A stretch of 64,000 bases of DNA, from assembly GCA_040081265.1 (NCBI GenBank), contig JBEBGV010000021.1, positions 1 to 64,000 of the forward strand, written 5' to 3'. Every line of letters starts with the position of its first letter. Within the stretch, counting starts at the first letter, position 1. The notes beneath the pieces are model-generated. The model was not told the DNA's origin and ran no database searches. It saw only the letters and a list, made by a program, of their open reading frames with translations. Origin of the DNA: JBEBGV01 sp040081265 (GTDB taxonomy: Bacteria; Acidobacteriota; Vicinamibacteria; Vicinamibacterales; UBA2999). Position numbers and translations under genes: made by a program. Below are positions 15,521-24,082 of this stretch, one piece after another.

Positions 15521-17410
15521 ATGATTGAAATCAGTCGCCAGGCTCTATCCGCCTATCCGGATGTGTTCACCGCGGCGACTACCGATGCGCTCGGTGCGCT
15601 CGCCGGCTTTGAGCGTGATCGCCGTGAACTGATGGCCGCGCGGCTGGCGCGCCGAAACGACCGCGCCGTCAACCGTCGTCCCATCGAGTTCCTGGACGCG
15701 GGTGCCACCATCGGCAGAACCCGGGTGCGCGTGCAGGCCGCGCGCGACGGCCAGTTCGCGGGACCCGAGATTCCTGCCGATCTGCAGCGTCAGTGGATTC
15801 AGGGCACCGGGCCTGGGGCCCGGCCAAACACACCGCTGACCAAGAGCCTCCGAAACGTGGCCTATGCGTTGCTGTCTGGCGCCGACGGCTGGATGTTCGA
15901 CGGTGAAGACGCGCTGGGCCAGCTCGGCACGATGTCGCTCGACAACCAGCGAAACCTTCGGCTGGCAATCGGGAACGACCCTCGGTTTCTGGCGGTCGCT
16001 GAAACCGTCTCGGCAGAGATGAATGCGTGGGCCGGCGGTTTCTTCGGCCGGCCGATCGTGACCGACTGGCAATGCCAGCTTGGTTTCACCACGAAGATCT
16101 TTCGCGCGCGTGGGCTTCATCTCGATGACCGTCACGTGCGGTCGTCCGACGGTTCGGGCTTCTCGGCATCGATCGTTGACCTCGTCCTGTACGTCGTTGC
16201 CAATCACCGACGGCTGACCGAGGCGGGATCGTCGATCGTCCTGTACTTGCCGAAGATCCAGACGGCGGAAGAAGCCGCCCTCTGGAACGACATGCTCAGC
16301 GCCCTCGAGATGCATCTGGGTCTGACGCCAGGGACGATCAAGACCTACGTCCTGGTCGAGCAACTCGAGGCGGTCTTCCAGTTGATGGAGATTCGCGCCG
16401 CGCTCGGTCTGCACTTCGTGGGCTTCAACACCGGGCGATGGGACTACATCAACAGTGTCTCCGACGCGATGGCCTGGGATCCCGCCTTCATCAATCCCAA
16501 CATCGACGTCATCACGATGACCTATCCCTACATGCGAGCCTACGAGGATCGCGTGCGACGGGCGGTCAACACGCCCGATCGCAATGGACGCTTCGCGCTG
16601 TGGCAGGGTGGCATGGAGCCGAATATCCCTGTCGGGTCAGCCGACGGAGTCCGCCGGGCGATGGAACGCGCCGTCGCCGGCGCGCATCGGGAGCAGCAGG
16701 CGGGCGCGAGCGGCAAGTGGGTGGCGCACTGGAAGATGGTGCACATCGTCAGGCCTGTCTGGGAGGCGATCGGAGAGACCAACCAGTCCGGCCGGACGAT
16801 GCCACCGCTGACGTATACGGCCGCCGACGCGCAGGCGCTGACCCACACTGAAGAGGCGACGCGCTCGGTTCGCGGCGCGCGGGATCTGATCAGTGTGGCG
16901 GTGCAATACGCGAATGCGTTCGGTCAGGGCATGCAGGCGGCCGCGCTCAAACCGGCCGACTCCTTCGGCGACGATGACGTCCTCTATTTGATGGAGGACA
17001 TGGCCACCGCCGAGATCCGGGTGAGCATCCTGTGGGAGTGGCTGCACAAGCGCGCTGGTCTGGCCGATTCCGGCGGCGCCGAAGGTGCGGTCATCCCGTT
17101 TACGGTCGATGTGTTCGATCGTCTCCTCGCCGAGGAATACAGCAAGCTGGTCTCGGCCAGCAACCGCGACGTCCATGACGATTCCAAGCGGACCACGTTA
17201 CCGATCGCGCGGGACCTGGTGCAGGCCTTTGTGACCAGCGCCGGGAAGCTGCCGTGGTTTGTCGACCTGCTCAATACGACGCTGGGTGTTCACGACGTGA
17301 CCGAGGCTCGAGCGCGCATCGAGTCGCTCAGGGATACGTTCCTCAGGCAGCGGGTCCGAGTCACCGCGAACCTTGATTTCGACCGCGACGGTCTCGAGTG
17401 CAAGCCCTAA
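15521..17410 (+). CDS. aceB: Malate synthase (AceB-like)
   Basis: This 629-residue protein fits the malate synthase A family, which condenses glyoxylate with acetyl-CoA to malate. Visible blocks are GADGWMFDGEDALGQ near residue 118, RGLHLDDRHV near 203, IVLYLPKIQTAEEAALWND, VLVEQLEAVFQL, FNTGRWDYINS near 305 and LMEDMATAEIRVSILWEWL near 490. The last carries the aspartate expected to act as catalytic base. The usual DGTWVAHP motif reads ASGKWVAHWK here. It is longer than the classical 530-residue enzyme. It overlaps glcD by 13 bases and shares the run with GlcDEF and a permease, so glyoxylate made from glycolate is its likely substrate. Confidence 0.9.
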   Translation: MIEISRQALSAYPDVFTAATTDALGALAGFERDRRELMAARLARRNDRAVNRRPIEFLDAGATIGRTRVRVQAARDGQFAGPEIPADLQRQWIQGTGPGARPNTPLTKSLRNVAYALLSGADGWMFDGEDALGQLGTMSLDNQRNLRLAIGNDPRFLAVAETVSAEMNAWAGGFFGRPIVTDWQCQLGFTTKIFRARGLHLDDRHVRSSDGSGFSASIVDLVLYVVANHRRLTEAGSSIVLYLPKIQTAEEAALWNDMLSALEMHLGLTPGTIKTYVLVEQLEAVFQLMEIRAALGLHFVGFNTGRWDYINSVSDAMAWDPAFINPNIDVITMTYPYMRAYEDRVRRAVNTPDRNGRFALWQGGMEPNIPVGSADGVRRAMERAVAGAHREQQAGASGKWVAHWKMVHIVRPVWEAIGETNQSGRTMPPLTYTAADAQALTHTEEATRSVRGARDLISVAVQYANAFGQGMQAAALKPADSFGDDDVLYLMEDMATAEIRVSILWEWLHKRAGLADSGGAEGAVIPFTVDVFDRLLAEEYSKLVSASNRDVHDDSKRTTLPIARDLVQAFVTSAGKLPWFVDLLNTTLGVHDVTEARARIESLRDTFLRQRVRVTANLDFDRDGLECKP

Positions 17411-18843
17411 TCGACGCGCTCAGGAAGATCTGCGGCGATGGTGCGGTGCTGTGCGAACCCGCCGCTCTTCTCGCCTATGAGTGCGATGCGCTGCCGCACC
17501 TGCGCGCGACTCCTGCTGTGGTCGTGCTGCCCACCTCGACCGAGCAGGTGCAGCAGGTGGTGCGTGCCTGCGCCGCGGCCGGCGTGCCCTTCGTTGCGCG
17601 GGGGCACGGCACGGGACTCTCCGGTGGCGCGCTGCCAGCCGCCGGGGGCGTCGTCATCGCCCTGGCACGGCTGAACCGCGTGCTCGATATCGACATCCCG
17701 AATCGGCGCGTCACGATCGAACCCGGCGTCACCAATCTCGAGATCACGCGACAGGTCGCCCCCTTCGGCTACTACTACGCTCCCGATCCCTCCAGTCAGC
17801 AGGTCTGTTCGATCGGCGGCAACGTCGCCGAGAATTCCGGTGGCGCGCACTGTCTGAAGTACGGGTTCACCACCCATCACGTCTTGCGCGTGGATGCGGT
17901 GCTCCCGGACGGAGAGCTGGTCAGCATCGGTAGTGACTTCGCCGATCCCCCGGGCCCTGACCTGCTGGGGCTGTTGATTGGCTCGGAAGGCACGCTGGCG
18001 ATTGTGACCAGGGTCGTCGTGCGGATTCTGCGCCGCCCCGAGGCAGTGCAAACGCTGCTGGCGGCGTTCGACACCATGGCGGCCGGCGGCGCCGCCGTCT
18101 CAGGCATCATCAGCGCCGGGATCATTCCCGCAGCCGTCGAGATGATGGATCGCCTGGCCATCGAAGCCGCCGAAGCCGCAGTACAGCCGAACTTTCCGCG
18201 CACCGACACCGTGCTCATCGTGGAACTGGACGGACCTGAGGCCGAGGTTCGTGAGACGTTCGCGATGGTCGAGGACGTCTGTCGAACTGCCGGAGCCGTG
18301 TCGTTGGAGGTGGCGCGCACCGACGAGCAGCGGATGCGGATCTGGCGTGGCCGGAAAGCGGCCTTTGCGGCGATGGGCCGCGTCTCGCCCAACTACTACG
18401 TACAGGACGGCGTTGTCCCGCGGACGATGCTTCCGGAGGTGCTGGGCCGTATCCGCGCGCTGAGCGACCGCACCGGGCTGAGGATCGCCAACGTGTTTCA
18501 TGCCGGTGACGGCAACCTGCACCCGCTGATCTGCTACGACGAGCGCATCCCCGGCCAGGCGACGCTGGCCGAAGAAGTGGCCGGCGAGATCCTCAACTAC
18601 TGCGTGGAGGCCGGGGGCTCGATCACGGGGGAGCATGGTGTCGGCGCTGACAAGAAGGACTACATGCCCCGTATGTTCTCCGAGGACGACCTCGCGGTGA
18701 TGCAGCAGGTGCGGGACGCGGTCGATCCGCAGCGGCTGTGCAACCCTGGCAAGATCCTGCCGGCGCCTCGCCTGTGCGGCGAGACGCCAGGACCCTATCG
18801 TCAGCACCCCGTCGAAGCCGCGGGCCTGGGCGAGCGATTCTGA
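17398..18843 (+). CDS. glcD: Glycolate oxidase FAD subunit
   Basis: This 481-residue FAD-linked oxidase has the PCMH FAD domain: RGHGTGLSGGA near 60, PDPSSQQVCSIGGNVAENSGG near 125 and GSEGTLAIVTRVV near 200. The C-terminal FAD-oxidase cap has NVFHAGDGNLHPLICYD and GSITGEHGVGADKK. These are the signatures of GlcD, the catalytic subunit that oxidises glycolate (or D-lactate) to glyoxylate. The GTG start lies inside the malate synthase gene. glcE starts 5 bases after its stop, so the subunits are made together. Confidence 0.93.
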   Translation: MQALIDALRKICGDGAVLCEPAALLAYECDALPHLRATPAVVVLPTSTEQVQQVVRACAAAGVPFVARGHGTGLSGGALPAAGGVVIALARLNRVLDIDIPNRRVTIEPGVTNLEITRQVAPFGYYYAPDPSSQQVCSIGGNVAENSGGAHCLKYGFTTHHVLRVDAVLPDGELVSIGSDFADPPGPDLLGLLIGSEGTLAIVTRVVVRILRRPEAVQTLLAAFDTMAAGGAAVSGIISAGIIPAAVEMMDRLAIEAAEAAVQPNFPRTDTVLIVELDGPEAEVRETFAMVEDVCRTAGAVSLEVARTDEQRMRIWRGRKAAFAAMGRVSPNYYVQDGVVPRTMLPEVLGRIRALSDRTGLRIANVFHAGDGNLHPLICYDERIPGQATLAEEVAGEILNYCVEAGGSITGEHGVGADKKDYMPRMFSEDDLAVMQQVRDAVDPQRLCNPGKILPAPRLCGETPGPYRQHPVEAAGLGERF

Positions 18844-18848
18844 CTCCG

Positions 18849-20030
18849 ATGGCAGCCGGAAGCGCCACAGCCGAGATCGTCACGCCGGCGGACGGGCCAC
18901 AGCTCGCCGCGGCGCTTCATGCTGCGGCGACTGAGCGCAAGGCGACTGTCATCTCCGGGGGTGGCACGAAGATCGACTGGGGCCGAACCGCGTCGCGGAT
19001 CGATCTGGTCATTCGCACCTCGAAGCTGACTCATGTGACGCATCGCTTCGGTGACCTCACAGCGACCATCGGCGCGGGCGCGACGCTGCTCGACGTCAAT
19101 CGCGAGCTGGCGCAGCATGGTCAGTGGCTTCCGATCGACAGCGCGTTCGACGGCGCCACCATAGGCGGAATCATCGCCACCAACGATGCCGGTCCGCTCC
19201 GGCACTTTTTCGGTACAGCCCGTGACCGTGTGCTTGGTGTGACCCTTGCGATGACCGATGGGCGTCTCGTCAAGGCGGGCGGAACCGTCGTGAAGAATGT
19301 GGCTGGGTACGACCTGGGTCGGCTCGTCAGCGGATCCTTCGGGACGCTCGCGGCGATCGAGTCCGCTACCTTCAAGGTTGCGCCGCTGCCTGCGGTCTCG
19401 GGCAGTGTGAGAATCCGCTTCGTGTCTCGAGAGGCGCTGCATCAGAGGGCACAGGCGCTGGCCGAGAGTCCTCTCGAGTTGATGGCCTTTGATGTTCATG
19501 CCGCGTTCACTCGCGACGAGGCCGTCTATCACCTCCTCGTGAGGGTGGCGTCGACCCCGGTGGCTACCGCGACGCAGCTCGAGGCGGCGAGAGCGATGAC
19601 AGGAACTGATGCCGACGTGCTGTGCGACGGTGAAGAAGCGGAGCTATGGCGGAACCAGGTTCGGGACCCCTGGACCGGGACGGGAGCGGTGGTTCGTCTG
19701 AGTTGGCGCCCAGCGGACCTGTCGAGCGTGCTGGCGCTGCTTCAGGACATGCAGCATCGTGTGGAGGTGCCCATCGTCATGACCGGGCGAATCGGCACCG
19801 GTGCGGGAACCGTGCGGATCGACGGGGCCGCCCCCGCGCAGGTGGCCGCGATCCAGCAGCTGCGGTCAGCATCCCTGCTCGGCAATGTGGTCGTGCTGCG
19901 TGCTGATCCGGTTGTCAAAGACACGATCGATGTCTGGGGACCAATGGGGAGTTCCGCGCGGGTGATGGACGCCATCAAACGCAAGCTGGATCCGGCAGGA
20001 ATCCTCAATGCGGGCCGCGGGCCAATCTAG
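18849..20030 (+). CDS. glcE: Glycolate oxidase FAD-binding subunit
   Basis: The ATG at 18849 gives a 393-residue protein. It has an FAD-binding domain (VISGGGTKIDWGR, then DSAFDGATIGGIIATNDAGP, then VKNVAGYDLGRLVSGSFGTLAAI) and a short C-terminal domain ending in KLDPAGILNAGR. This is the layout of GlcE, the second flavoprotein subunit of membrane-associated glycolate oxidase. It follows glcD by 5 bases and precedes glcF by 9. A longer in-frame start would overlap glcD by about 100 bases and adds an arginine-rich tail, so it was rejected. Confidence 0.92.
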   Translation: MAAGSATAEIVTPADGPQLAAALHAAATERKATVISGGGTKIDWGRTASRIDLVIRTSKLTHVTHRFGDLTATIGAGATLLDVNRELAQHGQWLPIDSAFDGATIGGIIATNDAGPLRHFFGTARDRVLGVTLAMTDGRLVKAGGTVVKNVAGYDLGRLVSGSFGTLAAIESATFKVAPLPAVSGSVRIRFVSREALHQRAQALAESPLELMAFDVHAAFTRDEAVYHLLVRVASTPVATATQLEAARAMTGTDADVLCDGEEAELWRNQVRDPWTGTGAVVRLSWRPADLSSVLALLQDMQHRVEVPIVMTGRIGTGAGTVRIDGAAPAQVAAIQQLRSASLLGNVVVLRADPVVKDTIDVWGPMGSSARVMDAIKRKLDPAGILNAGRGPI

Positions 20031-20039
20031 CAGCTTCTT

Positions 20040-21350
20040 ATGAGTGTCCAGGACGTACCGTCGACGCGGCTGATCGAGCAGTGCGTGCATTGCGGGTTCT
20101 GCCTTCCAACCTGTCCGACCTACGCGCTGTGGGGCGAAGAGATGGACTCGCCACGGGGCCGGATCTACTTGATGAAGGCCGTCTCCGAGCAGCGCATGAC
20201 GATCGACGCCTCGTATGTGCAGCACTTCGACGCGTGCCTGGGATGTGTCGGCTGCGTGACCTCCTGTCCATCGGGCGTTCAATACGGGACGCTGATCGAA
20301 CAGGCGAGAGCGCAAATCGAGCATGAGCACGTGCGTTCGCCTCTTGATCGGTTGTTTCGAGCGGCGCTGCTGTCCTTGCTTCCGTACCGGTCGAGGATGC
20401 GGATCGCTCTGCTGCCGATGATGCTGTTCGGAGGCCTGCTGAAGGCGATCGTACGCACCCGCAACGTCGGCGACCGTGGCAGTGACGCGCGATGGACCGA
20501 ACGCCTGGCCGCCCTTATCCGCCTCGCGCCACCGGTGTCGTGGGCATCTCTGCGCGCCAGGAAGGCGACCGACGCGCCGGCCATCGGCGAAGAGCGGCTG
20601 AAGGTCGCCGTTCTGACGGGTTGCGTCCAACAACTCGCATTTAGTCATGTGAACGCAGCCACCGTTCGTGTGCTGCAGGCCGAAGGGTGTGCGGTGACGG
20701 TGCCGTCGGACCAGGCCTGCTGCGGTGCCCTGGCACTGCATGCGGGGTATCCGGACCGGGCGCGCGCGTTTGCACGCGACGCCATCAAGGCATTCGATCG
20801 CGCGAAGGTCGATCGCATCGTCGTCAACGCCGCCGGGTGCGGATCGGCCATGAAGGAGTACGGCCACCTGCTCGCCGACGATCCGATGTGGGCGGACCGT
20901 GCGCGCGCGTTCAGCGCGAAGGTGCGCGACGTGTCGGAGGTGCTCGCTGACCTGCCGCCGCGGGCACCGCGCCATCCGATCGCCGCGCGTGTGGCGTATC
21001 ACGACGCCTGTCACCTGGCGCATGGACAGCAGGTGCGCGCGCAGCCGAGACAGCTCCTGCAGGGTATTCCCGGCCTCGAACTGGTAACGCCAGCCGAGCC
21101 TGAACTCTGCTGCGGCAGCGCGGGTATCTACAACCTGGTACAGCCAGCGACGGCCGCGGAGCTCGGCGCCCGGAAAGTTCGCAACCTGGCGGCGGTGACT
21201 CCGGATATCATCGCCACCGGCAATCCGGGATGTACGTTGCAGATTGTTGCGGCCGCCCGTGATCGTGGCTGGGAATGGTCGGTCGTGCACCCGGTGGAGC
21301 TGCTGGATGCGTCGATCCGCGGAGACATCGCGCTGCTAAAACATCGGTAG
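20040..21350 (+). CDS. glcF: Glycolate oxidase iron-sulfur subunit
   Basis: This 436-residue protein has two 4Fe-4S motifs at its N-terminus, CVHCGFCLPTCPTY and CLGCVGCVTSCPSG. Later it has two CCG-domain motifs, DQACCGALALHAGYP and PELCCGSAGIYN. This is the GlcF subunit, which passes electrons from the flavin subunits toward the quinone pool at the membrane. It starts 9 bases after glcE and is followed after 21 bases by the permease gene. All ligand cysteines expected for the family appear present. Confidence 0.93.
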   Translation: MSVQDVPSTRLIEQCVHCGFCLPTCPTYALWGEEMDSPRGRIYLMKAVSEQRMTIDASYVQHFDACLGCVGCVTSCPSGVQYGTLIEQARAQIEHEHVRSPLDRLFRAALLSLLPYRSRMRIALLPMMLFGGLLKAIVRTRNVGDRGSDARWTERLAALIRLAPPVSWASLRARKATDAPAIGEERLKVAVLTGCVQQLAFSHVNAATVRVLQAEGCAVTVPSDQACCGALALHAGYPDRARAFARDAIKAFDRAKVDRIVVNAAGCGSAMKEYGHLLADDPMWADRARAFSAKVRDVSEVLADLPPRAPRHPIAARVAYHDACHLAHGQQVRAQPRQLLQGIPGLELVTPAEPELCCGSAGIYNLVQPATAAELGARKVRNLAAVTPDIIATGNPGCTLQIVAAARDRGWEWSVVHPVELLDASIRGDIALLKHR

Positions 21351-21371
21351 AGCCGACAGGAGAAGAGCCGG

Positions 21372-23051
21372 GTGTGGCAACACAACTATGAACCCGTAGC
21401 GGCGAGCCTTGGGCTGTCGTCCCTGGCCGCGGCTGTTCCGATCGTGGTGATGTTCGTTCTGCTCGGACCGCTGCGCCGTCAGGCATGGCAGGCAGCCACG
21501 GCTGCTCTGGTCTCGGCTCTGATCGTGGCGGTGGCCGTCTACGGGATGCCGCTGTCGATGGCGCTCATCTCTGCGGCATACGGTGCGGCGTATGGCATGT
21601 TTCCCATTGCGTGGATCGTGTTCGCCTCCATCATGCTGTACCGGGTGGCGGTGGATGCCGGCAAGTTCGAGATCATCAAGCAGTCAGTCGCCAGCCTGAC
21701 CGACGACCGTCGCCTGCAGGCACTCTTCATCGCGTTCTCGTTCGGTGCCTTCATCGAAGGCGCGGCAGGCTTCGGTGCCCCGGTGGCCGTCGCGGGCGCG
21801 ATGCTGGCGGGCCTGGGCTTTTCACCGTTCTATGCCGCCGGTATCTGCCTGCTGGCCAACACTGCGCCGGTGGCGTTCGGGTCGATCGGCATTCCCGTCG
21901 TGACGCTGGCCAACGTGACGGGATTGCCGCTCCTGCCGCTGAGCGCCATGGTCGGTCGCCTGTGCGCGATGATCTCGATCGTCATCCCCGCCTATCTGGT
22001 CGTCGTGATGGCGGGGTGGCGACGGGCGAGGGAGGTGTGGCCGGCGATTGTGGCGTGCGGCGTGTCGTTTGCCAGCGTCCAGTTCTATGTCTCCAACTAC
22101 ATGGGGCCGGAGCTGACCGACATCCTCAGTTCGCTGACCTGCATCGTCGTCATGGCGCTCGTGCTGAAGTTCTGGAAGCCGGGTTCGATCATGCGGCATG
22201 ACACGCCACAGAACGTGCAGGTGGTGACCTACGGGCCCTATGAAACGGTCATGGCCTGGATGCCGTATCTGCTGCTCGTCGTGTTCGTGCTGGCGTGGGG
22301 AGAGCCATCCATCAAGGGGGCGCTCGATCGCTGGACCGATGGGCTCATGCCGTCGTTCCTGCCCAAGGCGCCAACCGGCCTGAATGGGCTCGTTGTTCCT
22401 GGTCTGCACAACACGATCATCCGCATGCCACCGGTCGTGACGGCCCCGTCTCCGTATGCGGCCACCTTCGCGGCGAACTGGCTGACCGCGTCCGGTACCG
22501 CGTGCTTCCTGGCCATTCTTGCCACCGCCGTGGTCCTCCGGGTGCGTCCGTCACAGCTGGTTCACGCCTACGTCGTGACCCTGAAGCAGCTGAAGTTCGC
22601 CATGTTGACCATCGCGGCGATGCTTGCGGTGGCGTATCTCATGAACTATTCGGGGATGACCTCGACGCTGGGACTCGTGCTCGCCGGGACCGGGAACCTC
22701 TTCCCGTTCTTCAGCGCCATCGTTGGCTGGATGGGCGTGTTTCTCACCGGAAGCGATACGTCAGCAAACGCGCTGTTCGGCAACCTGCAGGTGGTGACCG
22801 CGACCGCGCTGAACCTGAATCCGATCCTGATGGCATCGGTGAACTCCGCGGCCGGCGTCGTCGGCAAGATGATCTCGATTCAGAGTATTGCGGTGGCCGT
22901 CGCTGCGACCGGGATGAGCCGGGATGAGGAAAGCCGCCTCTTCCGCTTCACCTTCAAGCACAGTGTGCTGCTGCTGGTGGCGATCGGAATCCTGTCGATG
23001 CTCTACGCACATGTCTTCCCGGGACTGGTCCCGGCGGCCCCGATCCGCTGA
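21372..23051 (+). CDS. L-lactate/glycolate permease (LctP family)
   Basis: This 559-residue integral membrane protein starts with GTG. It has about 14 hydrophobic segments and the LctP-family stretches FGAFIEGAAGFGAPVAVAGA, FLTGSDTSANALFGNLQ and SVNSAAGVVGKMISIQSIAV. The family (LldP, GlcA) imports lactate or glycolate with protons. Position directly after glcDEF favours glycolate as the substrate, as for GlcA. The start has AGAAGAG just ahead. The next gene begins 35 bases later. Confidence 0.93.
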   Translation: MWQHNYEPVAASLGLSSLAAAVPIVVMFVLLGPLRRQAWQAATAALVSALIVAVAVYGMPLSMALISAAYGAAYGMFPIAWIVFASIMLYRVAVDAGKFEIIKQSVASLTDDRRLQALFIAFSFGAFIEGAAGFGAPVAVAGAMLAGLGFSPFYAAGICLLANTAPVAFGSIGIPVVTLANVTGLPLLPLSAMVGRLCAMISIVIPAYLVVVMAGWRRAREVWPAIVACGVSFASVQFYVSNYMGPELTDILSSLTCIVVMALVLKFWKPGSIMRHDTPQNVQVVTYGPYETVMAWMPYLLLVVFVLAWGEPSIKGALDRWTDGLMPSFLPKAPTGLNGLVVPGLHNTIIRMPPVVTAPSPYAATFAANWLTASGTACFLAILATAVVLRVRPSQLVHAYVVTLKQLKFAMLTIAAMLAVAYLMNYSGMTSTLGLVLAGTGNLFPFFSAIVGWMGVFLTGSDTSANALFGNLQVVTATALNLNPILMASVNSAAGVVGKMISIQSIAVAVAATGMSRDEESRLFRFTFKHSVLLLVAIGILSMLYAHVFPGLVPAAPIR

Positions 23052-23086
23052 GTGGGCGGGGCCGCACATCAGAAAGGAATTGGACG

Positions 23087-24082
23087 ATGAATCGATTTGT
23101 GACAGGACTGGCGCTCGCGACCCTCATGGGAGCCGGGGCTTCTGCAGCGCAGGCGCCCGCCTCTTCGAGCGTTGACGAGCTGGTGTCCCGGGCGAAGGCG
23201 GCCGCGGGAGTGGACTGGACGGGCACGTTCAGCAGGCTGTGTATCCCTCCGCCGCCTGCGGGTGCCAGAGCCGGGGGTGCCAGGGCAGGCGGGCCTGCGG
23301 CTGGTCCGCCGGCGAGAGCGACATGGTATGCGGAGCCGGCGAAGGTTGCCGACAACCTCTATTTCCTGGGAACCAAGGCGCACCACTCCTGGGCGCTCGT
23401 CGGCAGCGACGGCATCATCGTGTTCGAAGCGTTGTTCGAATATGCGTCGGCCGATCAGATAGAAGAGGGCTTCCGCAAGCTCGGGCTCGACGGGAGCAAG
23501 GTGAAGTTCATCGTGCTCTCTCACGCACACGGCGACCACGACGGCGGTGCCCGATTCATTCAGGACATCTTCAAGAACGCGCGAATGGTGTACGGCGCGC
23601 CCGATTGGGACGCTGTGGAGAAGTCCACCAACCGACCAGGCGGCAAGCCCAGACGCGACCTCGATGGCACCGACGGCATGAAGATGACGATCGGCGACAC
23701 CTCGGTGCAGATCGTGACGATGCCCGGCCACACCGCGGGCACGCTGTCGTACCTGTTCGAAATCAAGGACCGTGGTCGACCGCTGAAGGTGGCGTATGTG
23801 GGCGGGACGGCGATCCCGTTCGACGGTGACGCGGCGTATTACGACCAGTACATCAGTTCGACCCAGAAGATGGCGCGGGCGGCCGCCGACTTTGGCGCGA
23901 CCGTGCTGCTCTCGAACCATACCGAGTTCGACAACGGCTACTACAAGGCGCACACGGCTGCGAACCGCAAGGGCGCGGACGTGTCGAACCCGTTTGATAT
24001 GGGTGCCGCTGGCGTGGCTCGTTACTTCTCGGTGGTTGAGAACTGCACCGCAGCCGCCAAGCTCAGGTCAGGAAAGAGGTAG
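23087..24082 (+). CDS. Exported metallo-beta-lactamase-fold hydrolase (copy 2)
   Basis: This 331-residue protein has AAAGGA before the start and a signal peptide (LALATLMGAGASAAQA). A short repeat of AGARAGGARAGGPAAG type precedes the MBL domain. Zinc-binding motifs are SHAHGDHDGG, MPGHTAGTLS and SNHTEFDNG. It is clearly related to the copy at 14429 and closes the malate synthase/glycolate oxidase run. The enzyme probably acts outside the cytoplasm; its substrate is unknown. Its last 15 bases overlap the convergent PQQ dehydrogenase gene. Confidence 0.85.
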   Translation: MNRFVTGLALATLMGAGASAAQAPASSSVDELVSRAKAAAGVDWTGTFSRLCIPPPPAGARAGGARAGGPAAGPPARATWYAEPAKVADNLYFLGTKAHHSWALVGSDGIIVFEALFEYASADQIEEGFRKLGLDGSKVKFIVLSHAHGDHDGGARFIQDIFKNARMVYGAPDWDAVEKSTNRPGGKPRRDLDGTDGMKMTIGDTSVQIVTMPGHTAGTLSYLFEIKDRGRPLKVAYVGGTAIPFDGDAAYYDQYISSTQKMARAAADFGATVLLSNHTEFDNGYYKAHTAANRKGADVSNPFDMGAAGVARYFSVVENCTAAAKLRSGKR

